From Burkholderiales bacterium (GTDB taxonomy: Bacteria; Pseudomonadota; Gammaproteobacteria; Burkholderiales; Burkholderiaceae_E), in the NCBI GenBank assembly GCA_947487165.1, contig CANKWX010000013.1, positions 1-64,000 on the forward strand: a stretch of DNA of 64,000 nucleotides, read 5' to 3'. Below are positions 28,293 through 39,110 of this stretch, in pieces; position 1 is the first letter of the stretch, and every line of letters starts with the position of its first letter. Made by a program: the position numbers and the translations under genes. The notes under the pieces were generated by a model. The model was not told the DNA's origin. It did not search any database and saw nothing but the letters and a program-made list of their open reading frames with translations.

Positions 28293-29142
28293 ACGCTCCA
28301 CGCCCCGACCACTCCACCAGGCCGACCCGCAGGCGCTTGCCCGAGTGGCTTTCGTGCTGGTCGGCACCAGCCATCCCGGCAACGTGGGGGCTGCGGCCAG
28401 AGCCATGAAGACCATGGGTCTGAGCGAGCTGCGGTTAGTGACGCCGCGCTATGCCGATGTCTGCTCGCAGCCCGAAGCGATTGCCTTTGCCAGTGGCGCG
28501 ACCGATGTCCTGGCGGGTGCGCAGTGTTTCGATTCGCTGGCCGAGGCACTGGCTGATGTCAGCTTCGCGGTGGCGGTCAGTGCCGAGCCGCGAGAATTCG
28601 GGCCGCCACCGGCGCCTCCCGAGGTCTGTGCGGCCAGGGCCCTGGCCACTCTGGCTCAGCGCCCCGAGCACCGCGTGGCCTTCGTGTTCGGTGCCGAACG
28701 CACCGGCCTGTCGATCGAGTCGGTCCAGATGTGTCATCTGCTGGCCAGCATTCCGGCCAGTCCGGTCTATTCGTCACTCAACCTTGCGCAGGCGATTCAG
28801 ATCCTCGCCTATTGCCTGCGACGCGAGGCGCTGAGTGGGTCACCGCTCAGCACCGATCACCCTATCCGGTCGCTGCCGTCGCCCGCGGCGGCAAGCGATG
28901 AGACCCCCGCGCCGATGGCCAGCGGGGCCGCGATCCAGGGTTTTCTCGACCATCTGGAGCGGGCTTTGCTTGCAATCGGCTACCTCGACCCCTTGCATCC
29001 CAAGAAGCTGATGCCCCGGATGCGACGGCTTTTTTTGCGCGCCCGCTTGAGCGCCGAAGAGGTCGATCTGCTGCGCGGCATCTGCAAGCTGATGGAGCGC
29101 GGCCGTGCAGCGGATGGGCGCCCGGCTAGAATTGAGCCCTGA
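28276..29142 (+). CDS. trmJ: tRNA/rRNA methyltransferase, TrmJ-like (SPOUT)
   Basis: A 288-residue SPOUT methyltransferase; TrmJ makes Cm32/Um32 in several tRNAs. The trefoil-knot motifs are visible: [23 protein letters not shown] at the N-terminus, [10 protein letters not shown] in the middle, and [18 protein letters not shown] near the knot. The Ala/Pro-rich linker and C-terminal domain with [13 protein letters not shown] match TrmJ/LasT-type proteins. The start is the [13 protein letters not shown] overlapping the symporter 3' end by 17 bases; an ATG six bases earlier is also possible. cysE follows after 20 bases, a common betaproteobacterial order. Confidence 0.88.
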   Translation: MSLPAERSTPRPLHQADPQALARVAFVLVGTSHPGNVGAAARAMKTMGLSELRLVTPRYADVCSQPEAIAFASGATDVLAGAQCFDSLAEALADVSFAVAVSAEPREFGPPPAPPEVCAARALATLAQRPEHRVAFVFGAERTGLSIESVQMCHLLASIPASPVYSSLNLAQAIQILAYCLRREALSGSPLSTDHPIRSLPSPAAASDETPAPMASGAAIQGFLDHLERALLAIGYLDPLHPKKLMPRMRRLFLRARLSAEEVDLLRGICKLMERGRAADGRPARIEP

Positions 29143-29162
29143 CCCGACCGGAAGACTCACCA

Positions 29163-29918
29163 ATGCTCAAGCGAATCAGGGAAGACATCGCCGTCGTGCG
29201 CGAGCGCGATCCGGCCGCCCGGTCAACGCTCGAGGTCCTGCTCTGCTATCCGGGCATTCACGCCATCCTGCTGCATCGGCTGGCCAATCCGCTGTGGCGC
29301 ATGAGGCTGACCACGGCCGCGCGATTCGTTTCGCATATCGCCCGTGTGCTGACCGGCATCGAGATTCATCCGGCTGCCCGCATCGGACATCGCGTGTTCA
29401 TCGACCATGGATTTGGCGTGGTTATCGGCGAAACCGCCGAGGTGGGCAACGACTGCACGATTTATCAGGGCGTGACCCTTGGCGGCGTCTCGCTAGGGCG
29501 CGGCACCAAGCGTCATCCAACGCTTGAAGCCGGTGTGGTGGTCGGGGCAGGGGCCAAGGTGCTCGGCTCGTTTACCGTCGGCGCCGGTGCGCGCATCGGC
29601 TCGAATTCGGTCGTTACCAAGACCGTGCCGCCCGGTGCCACCGCAGTCGGCATTCCGGCTCGCATCATCAGCGACGATGTCGATCAGCGTCGTGAGGCCG
29701 ATGCCAACAGGATGGGCTTTTCGGCGTATGCGATCACGCAGGGTGCAGACGATCCGCTCTCGGTTGCCCTGCATCAGCTGATCGATCATGTCGCCGAACA
29801 GGACAAGCGGATCGACCAGCTGCTCGAATCGCTCGAGCGCCTCGGCGTTGCCCCGCCCGGGCAGGCTTGCGAGGCAGTCCCGCTCGATGCCGGTCGACTC
29901 AGCCGTCTGGTCGATTGA
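29163..29918 (+). CDS. cysE: Serine O-acetyltransferase
   Basis: CysE acetylates L-serine for cysteine synthesis. The 251-residue protein has the helical N-terminus and the left-handed beta-helix with [42 protein letters not shown] (catalytic histidine in DHGFG), and [16 protein letters not shown]-terminal extension of about 70 residues goes beyond the minimal enzyme. The ATG is preceded by GGAAG. It converges with lpxH. Confidence 0.96.
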   Translation: MLKRIREDIAVVRERDPAARSTLEVLLCYPGIHAILLHRLANPLWRMRLTTAARFVSHIARVLTGIEIHPAARIGHRVFIDHGFGVVIGETAEVGNDCTIYQGVTLGGVSLGRGTKRHPTLEAGVVVGAGAKVLGSFTVGAGARIGSNSVVTKTVPPGATAVGIPARIISDDVDQRREADANRMGFSAYAITQGADDPLSVALHQLIDHVAEQDKRIDQLLESLERLGVAPPGQACEAVPLDAGRLSRLVD

Positions 29919-29929
29919 GGGCATCAGCC

Positions 29930-29955
29930 GGCTGATCTTCGTCGTCCGATCAGCC
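29930..29955. terminator. Hairpin between convergent cysE and lpxH
   Basis: GGCTGATC and GATCAGCC form an 8-bp stem with a 10-base loop in the 77-base gap between two convergent stops. No U-tract is seen, so its function as a terminator is inferred from position only. Confidence 0.35.
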
Positions 29956-29995
29956 TCGCTGCCAACTCGGGTGCTGCCTCACGCGGCCCCGCGCT

Positions 29996-30787
29996 TCAAC
30001 GGATCGATCGCGCAATCGCCGTCGGCTCGCCGTTGTCCCACCGCAGCAGATGACCCCGATCGGCGCTGGCATCCCAGTCGGTCAGCACGACGCGTGTTCG
30101 CGTCGCACCGCGGTGCTGCCACCGATGCACGGCCGGGCGATGCGTGTGTCCGTGTATCAGCAGGCTCGCGCCGGCAGCGTCCATCGCCGCATCGACCGCC
30201 GCCTGATTGACATCCATCAGCGCGCCGGCCATCTCGCGCTTGCCGGCTTCGCTTGATTCGCGCGCATTGCGCCCGATTGCCAGGCGTTCGGCGAGGCTGC
30301 GCCCGAGCAGGCCCTGTTGCCAGGCCGGGTTGCGGCAAGTCTGGCGCCATTGCTGATAGACCAGGTCGTCGGTGCACAGCGCATCGCCATGCGCAAGCAG
30401 CGCCGCCTGGCCATGCAGTGACAAGGCAAAGGGATCGGGGAGCAGCGTGGCCCCGCAGCGCTGCGAAAAAGCACCGCCCTCGAATCCCGGCACCGGCACA
30501 TCGAGCAGGAAGTCGCGGTTGCCGCGCATCATCCAGACATGGGTGCCTGAGCTCGCCACTGTCGCCAGCATGCTGGCAAAGCGGGCTGCGATCGCGTCGG
30601 CGCCATCGTCGCCGACCCACAACTCGAACAGGTCGCCGAGCAAGAACAGGTGCGCGGCCCCGCGACTGTGACGGGCGATCTGATCGAGTGCGTCTTCGAG
30701 CGTTGCCTTCGCCTGTACCGACAGGTGCAGGTCGGACGCGAAAACAACCGGCTCGTCGCGAGCGATCTGCAGCGGTGCTTGCGTCAT
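29996..30787 (-). CDS. lpxH: UDP-2,3-diacylglucosamine diphosphatase
   Basis: LpxH hydrolyses UDP-2,3-diacylglucosamine to lipid X in lipid A synthesis, a peripheral inner-membrane step. The 263-residue protein has all calcineurin-like motifs: FASDLHLS (D-x-H), LGDLFELWVGDD, MRGNRDFLLD and IHGHTHRPAVH. The GDxFExW-type signature separates LpxH from other phosphoesterases. It lies 46 bases after ppiA, so it is probably the last gene of a TPR-ppiA-lpxH operon. Confidence 0.94.
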   Translation of the reverse strand: MTQAPLQIARDEPVVFASDLHLSVQAKATLEDALDQIARHSRGAAHLFLLGDLFELWVGDDGADAIAARFASMLATVASSGTHVWMMRGNRDFLLDVPVPGFEGGAFSQRCGATLLPDPFALSLHGQAALLAHGDALCTDDLVYQQWRQTCRNPAWQQGLLGRSLAERLAIGRNARESSEAGKREMAGALMDVNQAAVDAAMDAAGASLLIHGHTHRPAVHRWQHRGATRTRVVLTDWDASADRGHLLRWDNGEPTAIARSIR

Positions 30788-30833
30788 CGCGCCAGACCTG
30801 CTCGCGGCGAGGTGATCGTCGAAGACCGTCCGA

Positions 30834-31409
30834 TTACTTGCCGTTGACCCGGGTCATCGACTGGATGACGACGGCTTCGGCCGGGACATCGCGATGCATG
30901 CCGCTGGAGCTGGTTTTCACCGCCTTGATCGCCTCGACCGTGTCCATGCCCTTGACCACCTTGCCGAAGACCGCGTAGCCGTTGCCGTCGGGCTGCGGAA
31001 AGTTGAGCATGCCGTTATCGACCACGTTGATGAAGAACTGCGAGGTGGCCGAATCGGGCACCGAGGTACGCGCCATGGCCACCCAGCCGGCATCGTTTTT
31101 CAGGCCGTTCTGCGACTCGAGCTTGATCGGCGCGCGGTTGGTCTTCTGCTTCATGTCGGGCGTGAAGCCGCCGCCCTGGATCATGAAGTTCGCAATGACA
31201 CGATGAAAGATGGTGCCGTCGTAATGCTTGTCGTCGACGTACTTCAGAAAATTCTCGACGGTGGCCGGGGCCTTGGCCGGGTAGAGCTCGAGCACGATTT
31301 CGCCCTTGCTGGTCTTGATGAGCACCTGCGGATTGGCTTGTGCGGCCGCGCCTTCGGGTACGGTCAACGCAAAGAGCAGGGCGCCGATGAGGGGCAGGGA
31401 TTTGGTCAT
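30834..31409 (-). CDS. ppiA: Exported cyclophilin peptidyl-prolyl isomerase
   Basis: A 191-residue cyclophilin with a cleavable signal peptide (MTKSLPLIGALLFALTVPEG...AAAQA, cut near residue 23), so it acts in the periplasm. The core shows FHRVIANFMIQGGGF (active-site arginine), SATSQFFINVVDN and YAVFGKVVKGMD, all cyclophilin landmarks. The start sits 11 bases after the TPR-gene stop. It is the classical middle gene of a ppiA-lpxH cluster in Burkholderiales. Confidence 0.93.
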   Translation of the reverse strand: MTKSLPLIGALLFALTVPEGAAAQANPQVLIKTSKGEIVLELYPAKAPATVENFLKYVDDKHYDGTIFHRVIANFMIQGGGFTPDMKQKTNRAPIKLESQNGLKNDAGWVAMARTSVPDSATSQFFINVVDNGMLNFPQPDGNGYAVFGKVVKGMDTVEAIKAVKTSSSGMHRDVPAEAVVIQSMTRVNGK

Positions 31410-31420
31410 GACGGGGGTTC

Positions 31421-32113
31421 CTAAGGTTGCGCGCCAGAGCGCGGAGGGGTTGATGCAGCAGCAGAGGGCAATTTCACAATCATTTCGCGGGCAATCGACA
31501 GCTTGCGGCGTGCCGACGGGTTGCCCGCATCGAGTCGGCCTGCTTCTTCGTAGGCACGAACGGCCAGCTGAAGGTAGATATCGCCGAGGTTTTCGCGAGC
31601 CATGGCATAACTGGGCAGGGCCATGATCGACTGCTCGAGTGATTGCCGCGCGCCGTCGTAATCGCCGGCGGCGGCCTGAATCACGGCCAGGTTGTTGTAA
31701 GGCTCGGGCAATTCCGGGAAATCCCGGATCATCGCTCGAAATACATCGCTTGCTGCCTGCGGTTGCCGCGTTTCGGTGAGGATCACACCCCTGAGAAATC
31801 GCAGGCGCGGGTTGCCCGGGTCGACCAGCAAGGCGGCGTCGGTCAGCGTCAGGGCGTCCTGGAGACGGCCATCCCGATAGGCCGCGATCGCGCCGTCATA
31901 AGGCTCGGTGCGGGCCGGTCGCAGAGGTTCTCCGGTGCCGATCTGATAAACCTGATTTGGCTGGTACACCTGAGCCGGCTGAGCGGACTGGTTGAGCTGG
32001 TTGAGCTGACTCGATTGATTGGACGGCATGGTCAGGTCGTTCTGCGCCGATGCGACAGACGCACCCGACAGCAGCATGACTGACACCGTTGCAGACAGTG
32101 CCGCACGCGCCAT
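31421..32113 (-). CDS. Exported TPR-repeat protein
   Basis: A 230-residue secreted or periplasmic protein with tetratricopeptide repeats. After a signal peptide (MARAALSATVSVMLLSGASV) and a Gln/Asn-rich segment, TPR-like helices appear: [66 protein letters not shown] and SLEQSIMALPSYAMARENLGDIY. TPRs mediate protein contacts; the partner is unknown. An in-frame ATG 102 bases further upstream would give a longer, less signal-like N-terminus. A minus-strand TAGAAT at 32222-32227 could be its -10. Confidence 0.8.
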   Translation of the reverse strand: MARAALSATVSVMLLSGASVASAQNDLTMPSNQSSQLNQLNQSAQPAQVYQPNQVYQIGTGEPLRPARTEPYDGAIAAYRDGRLQDALTLTDAALLVDPGNPRLRFLRGVILTETRQPQAASDVFRAMIRDFPELPEPYNNLAVIQAAAGDYDGARQSLEQSIMALPSYAMARENLGDIYLQLAVRAYEEAGRLDAGNPSARRKLSIAREMIVKLPSAAASTPPRSGAQP

Positions 32114-32251
32114 GCGAGCAGGCACACAGCGGGCAACGGCCCTCGCACGGCACGCTGATATACTCGCGCGGCCGATCGCCATCGCCGCGCAGGCCACATC
32201 CAGAGCGGATCTCATCCGCCTATTCTAACCATCCGCGCCGCGCCGCCCGAC

Positions 32252-33667
32252 ATGCTCCGCATCCACAACTCGCTTTCCCGCAGCAAGGAACCTTTCGAGC
32301 CGATCGAACCGGGCCGTGTGCGAATGTATGTTTGCGGCATAACGGTTTATGACTACTGCCACATCGGTCATGCCCGCATGATGCTGGTCTTCGACATGGT
32401 GTCGCGATGGCTGCGCGCGAGCGGCTATACGCTCACCTACGTCCGAAACATCACCGACATCGACGACAAGATCATCAGGCGCGCGGTCGAGAATAACGAG
32501 ACCATCGGCGAGCTGACCGAGCGCTTCATCGCGGCCATGCACCATGACCTCGATGTGCTCGGCGTGCTGCGCCCCGACCACGAGCCGCGTGCCACGCACT
32601 ATGTGCCTCAGATGCTCGACCTGATCGGCCTGCTCGAGCGCAATGACCTGGCCTATCGCGCGGCCGACGGCGACGTCAATTACGCTGTGCGCCGGTTTCC
32701 CAGCTATGGCCGCCTGTCGGGCAAGTCGCTCGATGAATTGCGAGCGGGCGAGCGCGTGGCGGTGGCCGACGCAAAAAATGATCCGCTCGATTTCGTCCTC
32801 TGGAAGGCGGCCAAGGCCAGCGACCCCGCGCAGGCAACATGGCCGTCCGATTTTGGTCCGGGAAGGCCTGGCTGGCATATCGAGTGCTCGGCGATGGCCG
32901 GCGCCTTGTTGGGCGAGTCGCTCGATATCCATGGCGGCGGCGCCGACCTGCAGTTTCCCCATCATGAAAACGAGATCGCCCAGAGCGAGGGCGCCCATGG
33001 CGGCAGCTTCGTTCGCTACTGGATGCACAACGGCTTCGTGCGGGTCGACAACGAGAAGATGTCGAAGTCACTCGGTAATTTCTTCACGATCCGGGATGTG
33101 CTGCGGGTCTTCGACCCCGAGGTGCTGCGTCTTTTTGTGCTGCGTGCGCACTACCGCAGCCCGATCAATTACTCCGATGCCCACCTTGACGATGCCCGCG
33201 CGAGCCTGCTGCGCCTTTATACCGCGCTGACGCCTGGTCTGAGCGGCAACGATGCGCTGCTTGAGCCGCCCGCTCAACCCGACTGGACGACGCCGTCGGG
33301 TCAGCGGTTTCGCGAGGCGATGGACGATGACTTCAACACCCCGATTGCGATCTCGGTGCTCTTTGATCTCGCCACCGAGCTCAACCGCACCCGTGATCCC
33401 GCCACCGAACGCGAATTGCGATCACTGGCGAGTGTTCTGGGCCTGCTTGGCAAGCCGCCCGAGCAGGCGGTGCAGTCCGGGCTGCGCGGCTCCGATCAGA
33501 CCGGTGCGGGCTTGTCAGATGCCGATATCGACGCGATGGTTGCCAGGCGCACTGAGGCCAAGAAGGCAAAACAGTTTGCGCAGGCCGACCAGTTGCGTGC
33601 CGAGCTGCTCGAGCAGGGCGTGATTCTTGAAGACAGCCCCACCGGCACGCGCTGGCGGCGCAGCTGA
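32252..33667 (+). CDS. cysS: Cysteine--tRNA ligase
   Basis: Class I synthetase for cysteine. The 471-residue protein has the first zinc ligand in [17 protein letters not shown] (including the HIGH motif), WHIECSAMA as a further zinc segment, HHENE, and the KMSKSLGNF loop. The C-terminus is the usual helical domain. It is the first gene of a cysS / glycosylase / accA / tilS block, a conserved Burkholderiales order. The upstream 139-base gap contains TATACT at 32159-32164. Confidence 0.97.
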   Translation: MLRIHNSLSRSKEPFEPIEPGRVRMYVCGITVYDYCHIGHARMMLVFDMVSRWLRASGYTLTYVRNITDIDDKIIRRAVENNETIGELTERFIAAMHHDLDVLGVLRPDHEPRATHYVPQMLDLIGLLERNDLAYRAADGDVNYAVRRFPSYGRLSGKSLDELRAGERVAVADAKNDPLDFVLWKAAKASDPAQATWPSDFGPGRPGWHIECSAMAGALLGESLDIHGGGADLQFPHHENEIAQSEGAHGGSFVRYWMHNGFVRVDNEKMSKSLGNFFTIRDVLRVFDPEVLRLFVLRAHYRSPINYSDAHLDDARASLLRLYTALTPGLSGNDALLEPPAQPDWTTPSGQRFREAMDDDFNTPIAISVLFDLATELNRTRDPATERELRSLASVLGLLGKPPEQAVQSGLRGSDQTGAGLSDADIDAMVARRTEAKKAKQFAQADQLRAELLEQGVILEDSPTGTRWRRS

Positions 33668-33671
33668 GCCG

Positions 33672-34313
33672 ATGGCCTCGCAGACCCTCGGCGCACGGCC
33701 CGACTACTGGGCGCAAGCCAGCGGCCAACTGGCTGCAGCCGATGAGGCGATGGCTGGCATCGTGCGGGCCTTTGGTGATGCCGGCCAGCTCAGTTCGCGA
33801 GGCGATCCGTTCAATACCCTGGCGCGTTCGATCATCGGTCAGCAGATTTCTGTGAAGGCCGCGCAGGCGGTATGGCTGCGTTTCGAGAAGGCGGCGGGCA
33901 AGGTCACGCCCGAGCGGGTCTCGCGCATGCGCCTGACAACGCTGACCGGTGCCGGCCTGTCCGGGCGCAAGGCCGAATATGTGCGTGATCTGGCCGGGCA
34001 TTTTCTGAGCGGATCGGTCGATCCGACCCGATGGCCCGAGCGAGATGATGAGTCGGTGATTGCCGAACTCGTTCAGGTTCGCGGCATCGGACGCTGGACA
34101 GCCGAGATGTTTCTGATTTTCAATCTGCTTCGTCCTGATGTTTTTCCGCTCGATGACCTCGGGCTTCTCAAGGCGATTTCCTTGCACTACAACGAGCGTC
34201 AGCCGGTGACCCGGGCGATGGCCGCCGAAATCGGCGAGCGCTGGCGTCCCTGGCGCACGGTGGCCACCTGGTACTTGTGGCGCAGCCTCGATCCCTTGCC
34301 GGTTGAATACTGA
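33672..34313 (+). CDS. AlkA-type DNA-3-methyladenine glycosylase
   Basis: A 213-residue helix-hairpin-helix glycosylase removing alkylated purines. The HhH motif and catalytic aspartate are clear in VQVRGIGRWTAEMFLIF followed by FPLDDLGLLKAI. LARSIIGQQISVKAAQAVW is the conserved first helix pair. It is shorter than E. coli AlkA, lacking its N-terminal beta domain, so it belongs to the compact AlkA/Mag group. It starts four bases after cysS; I reject an in-frame ATG lying inside cysS. Confidence 0.88.
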   Translation: MASQTLGARPDYWAQASGQLAAADEAMAGIVRAFGDAGQLSSRGDPFNTLARSIIGQQISVKAAQAVWLRFEKAAGKVTPERVSRMRLTTLTGAGLSGRKAEYVRDLAGHFLSGSVDPTRWPERDDESVIAELVQVRGIGRWTAEMFLIFNLLRPDVFPLDDLGLLKAISLHYNERQPVTRAMAAEIGERWRPWRTVATWYLWRSLDPLPVEY

Positions 34314-34319
34314 GTGTCC

Positions 34320-35256
<937 letters not shown>

Positions 35257-35282
<26 letters not shown>

Positions 35283-36690
35283 TCGCGCGCTGACCGAGGC
35301 GCTCTCGCGCTTTTCAGCCGCGGGCGGACCGCTGCCCGCACCCGATCATCCGCTGATGATCGCCTTCAGTGGCGGTCTCGATTCGACGGTGCTGCTGCAC
35401 GCGGCGGTGCGCAGCATCGGTGCCCAGGCCATTGTCGCCGCGCATGTCGATCATGGATTGCAGCCGCTCTCGAAAAGCTGGGCCGAGCACTGTGCCGGCG
35501 AGTCAGCTGCACTGGGCGTTCGCTTTGTCGGGCTGCATGCGCATGGTTCGCCTGATCATGGCGACAGCGTCGAGCAATGGGCTCGTGGCGCGCGTTATCG
35601 CCTTCTTTTCAAGGCAGCGGCCGAACTCGGTGCGGCGGCGTTGATGACCGCCCATCATGCCGATGACCAGCTTGAGACCTTGCTTCTGGCCCTGGCGCGT
35701 GGCAGTGGTCTGGATGGTCTGACCGGCATTGCCGAGTCGGATTGCCGTGAGGGCGTGGCGCTGCTGCGCCCGCTGCTCACCGTGACGCAGTCACAGCTTG
35801 CCCACGAGGCGAGACGCCTCGGTCTGCGCTGGGTCGATGATCCGAGCAATCTTGAGCTGAACTTTGCGCGCAATGCGGTGCGCCATCGGCTGATGCCGGT
35901 GTTGCGCGAAGTGTTGCCCGATCTGGCAGGTCAGCTGCCGGCCACGATCGGGTTGCTGCGACAGGCGAGGGCGACGCTCCAGAGCCTTGCCGACGATGAT
36001 CTGCGCGAGGTCTCGAGCGGCTTGCGTGCCGGGCTGCAGATCATCGATCGTGCCGCGCTCGCCAGCCTGCCCGCGCCTCGCCGGGACGCGGTGTTGCGAT
36101 CCTGGGTCCGCGGTCTGGGTTGCCTGCCGCCCCCGCAAGCGAGACTGCAGGCGATGAATGACCAGCTGGTCGTTGGCACCGGGGCTTATGGCGAAGTCAG
36201 GCACGACGGGTGGCAACTGATGCGTTACCGCGATGCGATCTTCGGCGTGCCCTGCAGCGAGCGGATTTGCCGCAGCTATGAGCCGGCGGCGATTGAATGG
36301 CGCGGCGAGTCATCGGTGTCGGTCGGCTCTGACAGTGCACTCGAGTTTCGGGTTGCTGCCGAAGGCCTGTCAGCGGCCTGGCTGCGCAGCGGGCCGCTGC
36401 ATCTTGCGCCGGCAACTTCTGGTGCGCGCCTGCGACTGTCGCCCGACCGTGCCTCGCGATCGATGAAAAATCTCTGGCAGGAAGCCGGTATCCCGGCATG
36501 GCTGCGCCCGCGCTTTCCGGCGTTGTGGCGTGACGGTCGTCTGCTGCTGGCCGCACCCTTCGGCCTTGATCGCAGTCAGGACTGGCCGATCGAGCGGCCA
36601 GGTATTGCGATCGACTGGGTCATGGCGGATGACGCCGACCTTCGCCGGGTATTCATGCAGGTTCCCGCAACGGCGCATCGGCCCAGTTGA
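35257..36690 (+). CDS. tilS: tRNA(Ile)-lysidine synthase
   Basis: TilS modifies cytidine 34 of tRNA-Ile(CAU) to lysidine. The 477-residue protein has the PP-loop [16 protein letters not shown], the AAHVDHGLQ segment, [16 protein letters not shown] and [18 protein letters not shown], the usual TilS motifs, then substrate-binding and C-terminal domains. The ATG lies inside the accA 3' end, so the two are tightly linked; no later ATG gives a full PP-loop domain. Confidence 0.94.
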
Positions 36691-36721
36691 GACGACCAAA
36701 GCGGTCCAGGCAGCCGACTCG

Positions 36722-36727
36722 TATAAT
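36722..36727 (+). promoter_or_regulatory. Probable -10 element of lysC
   Basis: TATAAT in CGTATAATCAGCGG lies 37 bases before the lysC ATG, in the same context as the TATAAT upstream of the alpha/beta hydrolase. No good -35 is seen. The short leader shows no lysine riboswitch. Confidence 0.5.
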
Positions 36728-36763
36728 CAGCGGTTTTCCCGATAAAAAGCAGCGTCCTGATTT

Positions 36764-38017
36764 ATGGCTTTGATCGTTCACAAGTATGGCGGTACCTCGA
36801 TGGGCTCGGTCGAGCGTATCCGCAACGTCGCGCAGCGGGTTGCCAAGTGGCATCAAGCCGGGCATCAGCTGGTGGTGGTGCCCTCGGCAATGTCGGGCGA
36901 GACCAATCGCCTGATTGGGCTGGCGACCCAGCTTCAGTCGCAGCCCGATCCCCGTGAGCTCGACATGATTGCCTCGACCGGTGAGCAGGTGTCGGTGGGG
37001 CTGCTGGCGATCGCGCTCAAAGCGATCGGTGTGGAGGCGGTGAGCTATGCCGGCTGGCAGGTTCCGGTGCGCACCGACGATGCTCACACCAAGGCGCGAA
37101 TCGAGTCGATCGATGATGCTCGGGTGCGTGCAGACCTCGATGCCGGCCGGGTGGTGATCGTGGCTGGCTTTCAGGGCGTTGGCACCAAAGGCGACATTAC
37201 GACCCTGGGCCGAGGTGGTTCCGATACTTCTGCGGTCGCGATTGCGGCCGCATTGAAGGCCGAAGAGTGTCTGATCTATACCGATGTCGACGGTGTTTAC
37301 ACCACCGACCCCCGAATCGTGCCCGAGGCGCGCCGCTTGCCTCTGATCACCTTCGAAGAAATGCTCGAGATGGCGAGTCTGGGTTCGAAGGTGCTGCAGA
37401 TCAGGTCGGTTGAGTTCGCCGGAAAGTATCGTGTCAAGACGCGGGTGCTGTCGAGTCTGACGCCGCCCGATATGCCACTCGAGGTCGAGATGGCGTCGGG
37501 CACACTCATCACGTTTGAGGAATCGCAGGCAATGGAAAAGGCAGTCATTTCAGGAATCGCGTTTGCGCGCGACGAGGCCAAGATCACGGTCATGCATGTG
37601 CCTGACCTGCCGGGCGTGGCGTATCAGATTCTTGGCCCGGTGGCCGATGCGAATATCGACGTCGACATGATCATCCAGAACCAGAGTGTCGACGGATCGA
37701 CCGACTTCTCGTTTACCGTGCCGCGCAGCGAGTATCAGAAAGCGCTTGAGGTGCTCGCCCTCCAGGTGCGCGACAAGGTCAAGGCGGGCAATATCGTCGG
37801 TGACCCGAAGATCGCCAAGGTGTCGGTGGTGGGCATCGGCATGCGTTCGCATGTCGGTATCGCCAGCCGGATGTTCCGCACGCTGTCGGAAGAAGGCATC
37901 AATATCCAGATGATTTCGACCAGCGAGATCAAGATTTCGGTGGTCATCGAAGACAAGTACCTTGAGCTCGCCGTTCGGGCGCTGCATAAGGCCTTTGATC
38001 TGGAGCAGCAGGGCTGA
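36764..38017 (+). CDS. lysC: Aspartate kinase
   Basis: Aspartate kinase phosphorylates aspartate, the entry to lysine, methionine and threonine. The 417-residue protein begins MALIVHKYGGTSMGSVERI (KxGGTS motif), has GRGGSDTSAVAIAAAL in the kinase domain, and two C-terminal ACT domains (about 265-335 and 345-417, including VPDLPGVAYQILG and SEEGINIQMISTSEIKIS) that usually bind lysine/threonine as feedback inhibitors. It is monofunctional, without a homoserine dehydrogenase domain. tRNA-Ser follows after 35 bases. Confidence 0.97.
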   Translation: MALIVHKYGGTSMGSVERIRNVAQRVAKWHQAGHQLVVVPSAMSGETNRLIGLATQLQSQPDPRELDMIASTGEQVSVGLLAIALKAIGVEAVSYAGWQVPVRTDDAHTKARIESIDDARVRADLDAGRVVIVAGFQGVGTKGDITTLGRGGSDTSAVAIAAALKAEECLIYTDVDGVYTTDPRIVPEARRLPLITFEEMLEMASLGSKVLQIRSVEFAGKYRVKTRVLSSLTPPDMPLEVEMASGTLITFEESQAMEKAVISGIAFARDEAKITVMHVPDLPGVAYQILGPVADANIDVDMIIQNQSVDGSTDFSFTVPRSEYQKALEVLALQVRDKVKAGNIVGDPKIAKVSVVGIGMRSHVGIASRMFRTLSEEGINIQMISTSEIKISVVIEDKYLELAVRALHKAFDLEQQG

Positions 38018-38052
38018 GCGGCGCAGGCCGCGTGGTAGCATTCGCTCGTGCT

Positions 38053-38143
38053 GGAGACGTGACCGAGAGGCCGAAGGTGCTCCCCTGCTAAGGGAGTATG
38101 TGCCAAAAGCGCATCGAGGGTTCGAATCCCTCCGTCTCCGCCA
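38053..38143 (+). tRNA. tRNA-Ser (anticodon GCU), CCA encoded
   Basis: A 91-base class II tRNA. The acceptor stem GGAGACG pairs with CGTCTCC, discriminator G, then CCA. The anticodon arm is CTCCC-CTGCTAA-GGGAG with anticodon GCT. A long variable arm and the T-arm GAGGGTTCGAATCCCTC are visible. The lysC / tRNA-Ser order is usual in Burkholderiales. The gene no longer has its terminator next to it; see the repeat at 40451. Confidence 0.97.
38124..38143 (+). repeat. Left att-type repeat inside the tRNA-Ser 3' end
   Basis: GAATCCCTCCGTCTCCGCCA, the last 20 bases of tRNA-Ser, recurs exactly at 40451-40470. This is the expected left boundary of an element integrated into the tRNA 3' end by a tyrosine recombinase. 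Confidence 0.85.
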
Positions 38144-38148
38144 AGCAA

Positions 38149-38245
38149 ACTTTCTTCAAAGTTTCAGTTCTTCAATTCCCATCGGCAAGCTGTTGATCTG
38201 ATTGGACTTTCGTCCATCAGCACCTGACCAGCGATTGAAGAAAGT
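38149..38245. repeat. 11-bp inverted repeat near the left boundary
   Basis: ACTTTCTTCAA at 38149-38159 and its exact complement TTGAAGAAAGT at 38235-38245 flank 75 bases right after the tRNA end. Such arms next to an att core could be recombinase or excisionase binding sites; chance cannot be excluded. Confidence 0.4.
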
Positions 38246-38532
38246 GGCCTCACACAGGGTCACGATGTAGATTGAGACGCTGTTCTGCTCAGCACCTCCT
38301 GACTGAGCGAGTTCGAAAAACTCAACAAGAACAACGACTTACGCCGATTTCGAAACTCTCTCGTCGCCGTACTTTGCCGAAAAAGTCAGGAGCTTTTGCG
38401 GAAATCCAGCAACCATGCGGGTTTGAGCGCTGGGGATTCGAACTTTTGCTGGGCCGGTTCCTCAGAAATGCAGATCTCTGCCCAATTGAGGATCCGACTC
38501 GACCGCATGCTGACAAGGCTTAGGGCTTACTT
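38246..38532. other. Left part of the island without a supported gene
   Basis: Short overlapping frames on both strands (83 and 64 codons) have no recognisable motif, no good ribosome binding site and no family resemblance. I see no intact gene here. Confidence 0.4.
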
Positions 38533-39033
38533 CTAATGCCTTTGCCCCGATCCATGGCTATGTCCATTGCCATGTTGGGATCCTGCTTCGATTTTCAGCA
38601 CCCCCTCAAAGAGCGAGAACTTTTTGACCTGGTCAACCGGGAGTCGCTTTTCAGCTGCCGCGACCTTTTCAGCCAGTCGCTTGGCGATGGGCCCGCTGAC
38701 ACCGGCCATCTCGAGTGTTGAGACTCGGAGTAGGCCATCTCCCGCGCACACTCGAATGGTCCACTTGCCGCCTTCAGCCTTGAGCAAGGCTCTTCCGCCC
38801 CTGTCCTTTTGAATCCAGCCAGCAATGGCGTAGTCGCCCTCAATGGTGACTGGTACGACAGTGAGCGGTGCCTCGGGTTTGTCGAACTGCGCCTTCATGA
38901 CATGCTCGATGGCTTGAGCACTTGTTCTATGGGTTGTTGGCTTTTCGTGGGCCGTTGCAGGGCCTGCTGCGATGAACAACAGGCTTGCCGCCAGGGAAGC
39001 GATCGGTAGATATTGAAGGACGGATCGAGGCAT
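38533..39033 (-). CDS. Copper-uptake-system-associated exported protein
   Basis: A 166-residue exported protein with signal MPRSVLQYLPIASLAASLLF...ATAHEKP. The core GDYAIAGWIQKDRGGRALLK and WTIRVCAGDGL matches, as far as I can recall, the proteobacterial family named copper uptake system-associated protein. The C-terminus is His-rich (QHGNGHSHGSGQRH), a plausible copper-binding tail. The start is the ATG at 39033; the longer frame adds a non-signal leader that reads back toward the upstream gene. It lies 77 bases downstream of the di-haem gene and is probably cotranscribed. Confidence 0.78.
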   Translation of the reverse strand: MPRSVLQYLPIASLAASLLFIAAGPATAHEKPTTHRTSAQAIEHVMKAQFDKPEAPLTVVPVTIEGDYAIAGWIQKDRGGRALLKAEGGKWTIRVCAGDGLLRVSTLEMAGVSGPIAKRLAEKVAAAEKRLPVDQVKKFSLFEGVLKIEAGSQHGNGHSHGSGQRH

Positions 39034-39110
39034 GTTGATTTCTCCAAACGGGTTGAACGTGGTGGTGTGGATGATTTTTGTGCCCGGGCACCGCGCTTGA
39101 CTTTGATCGC

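Noticed and set aside
36660-36763. Lysine riboswitch before lysC
   Set aside because: The leader after TATAAT is about 35 bases, far too short for the aptamer.
38413-38450. GGGGATTCGAAC, resembling a reversed tRNA T-arm, inside the island
   Set aside because: No acceptor, anticodon or D arm can be drawn around it on either strand; probably chance.
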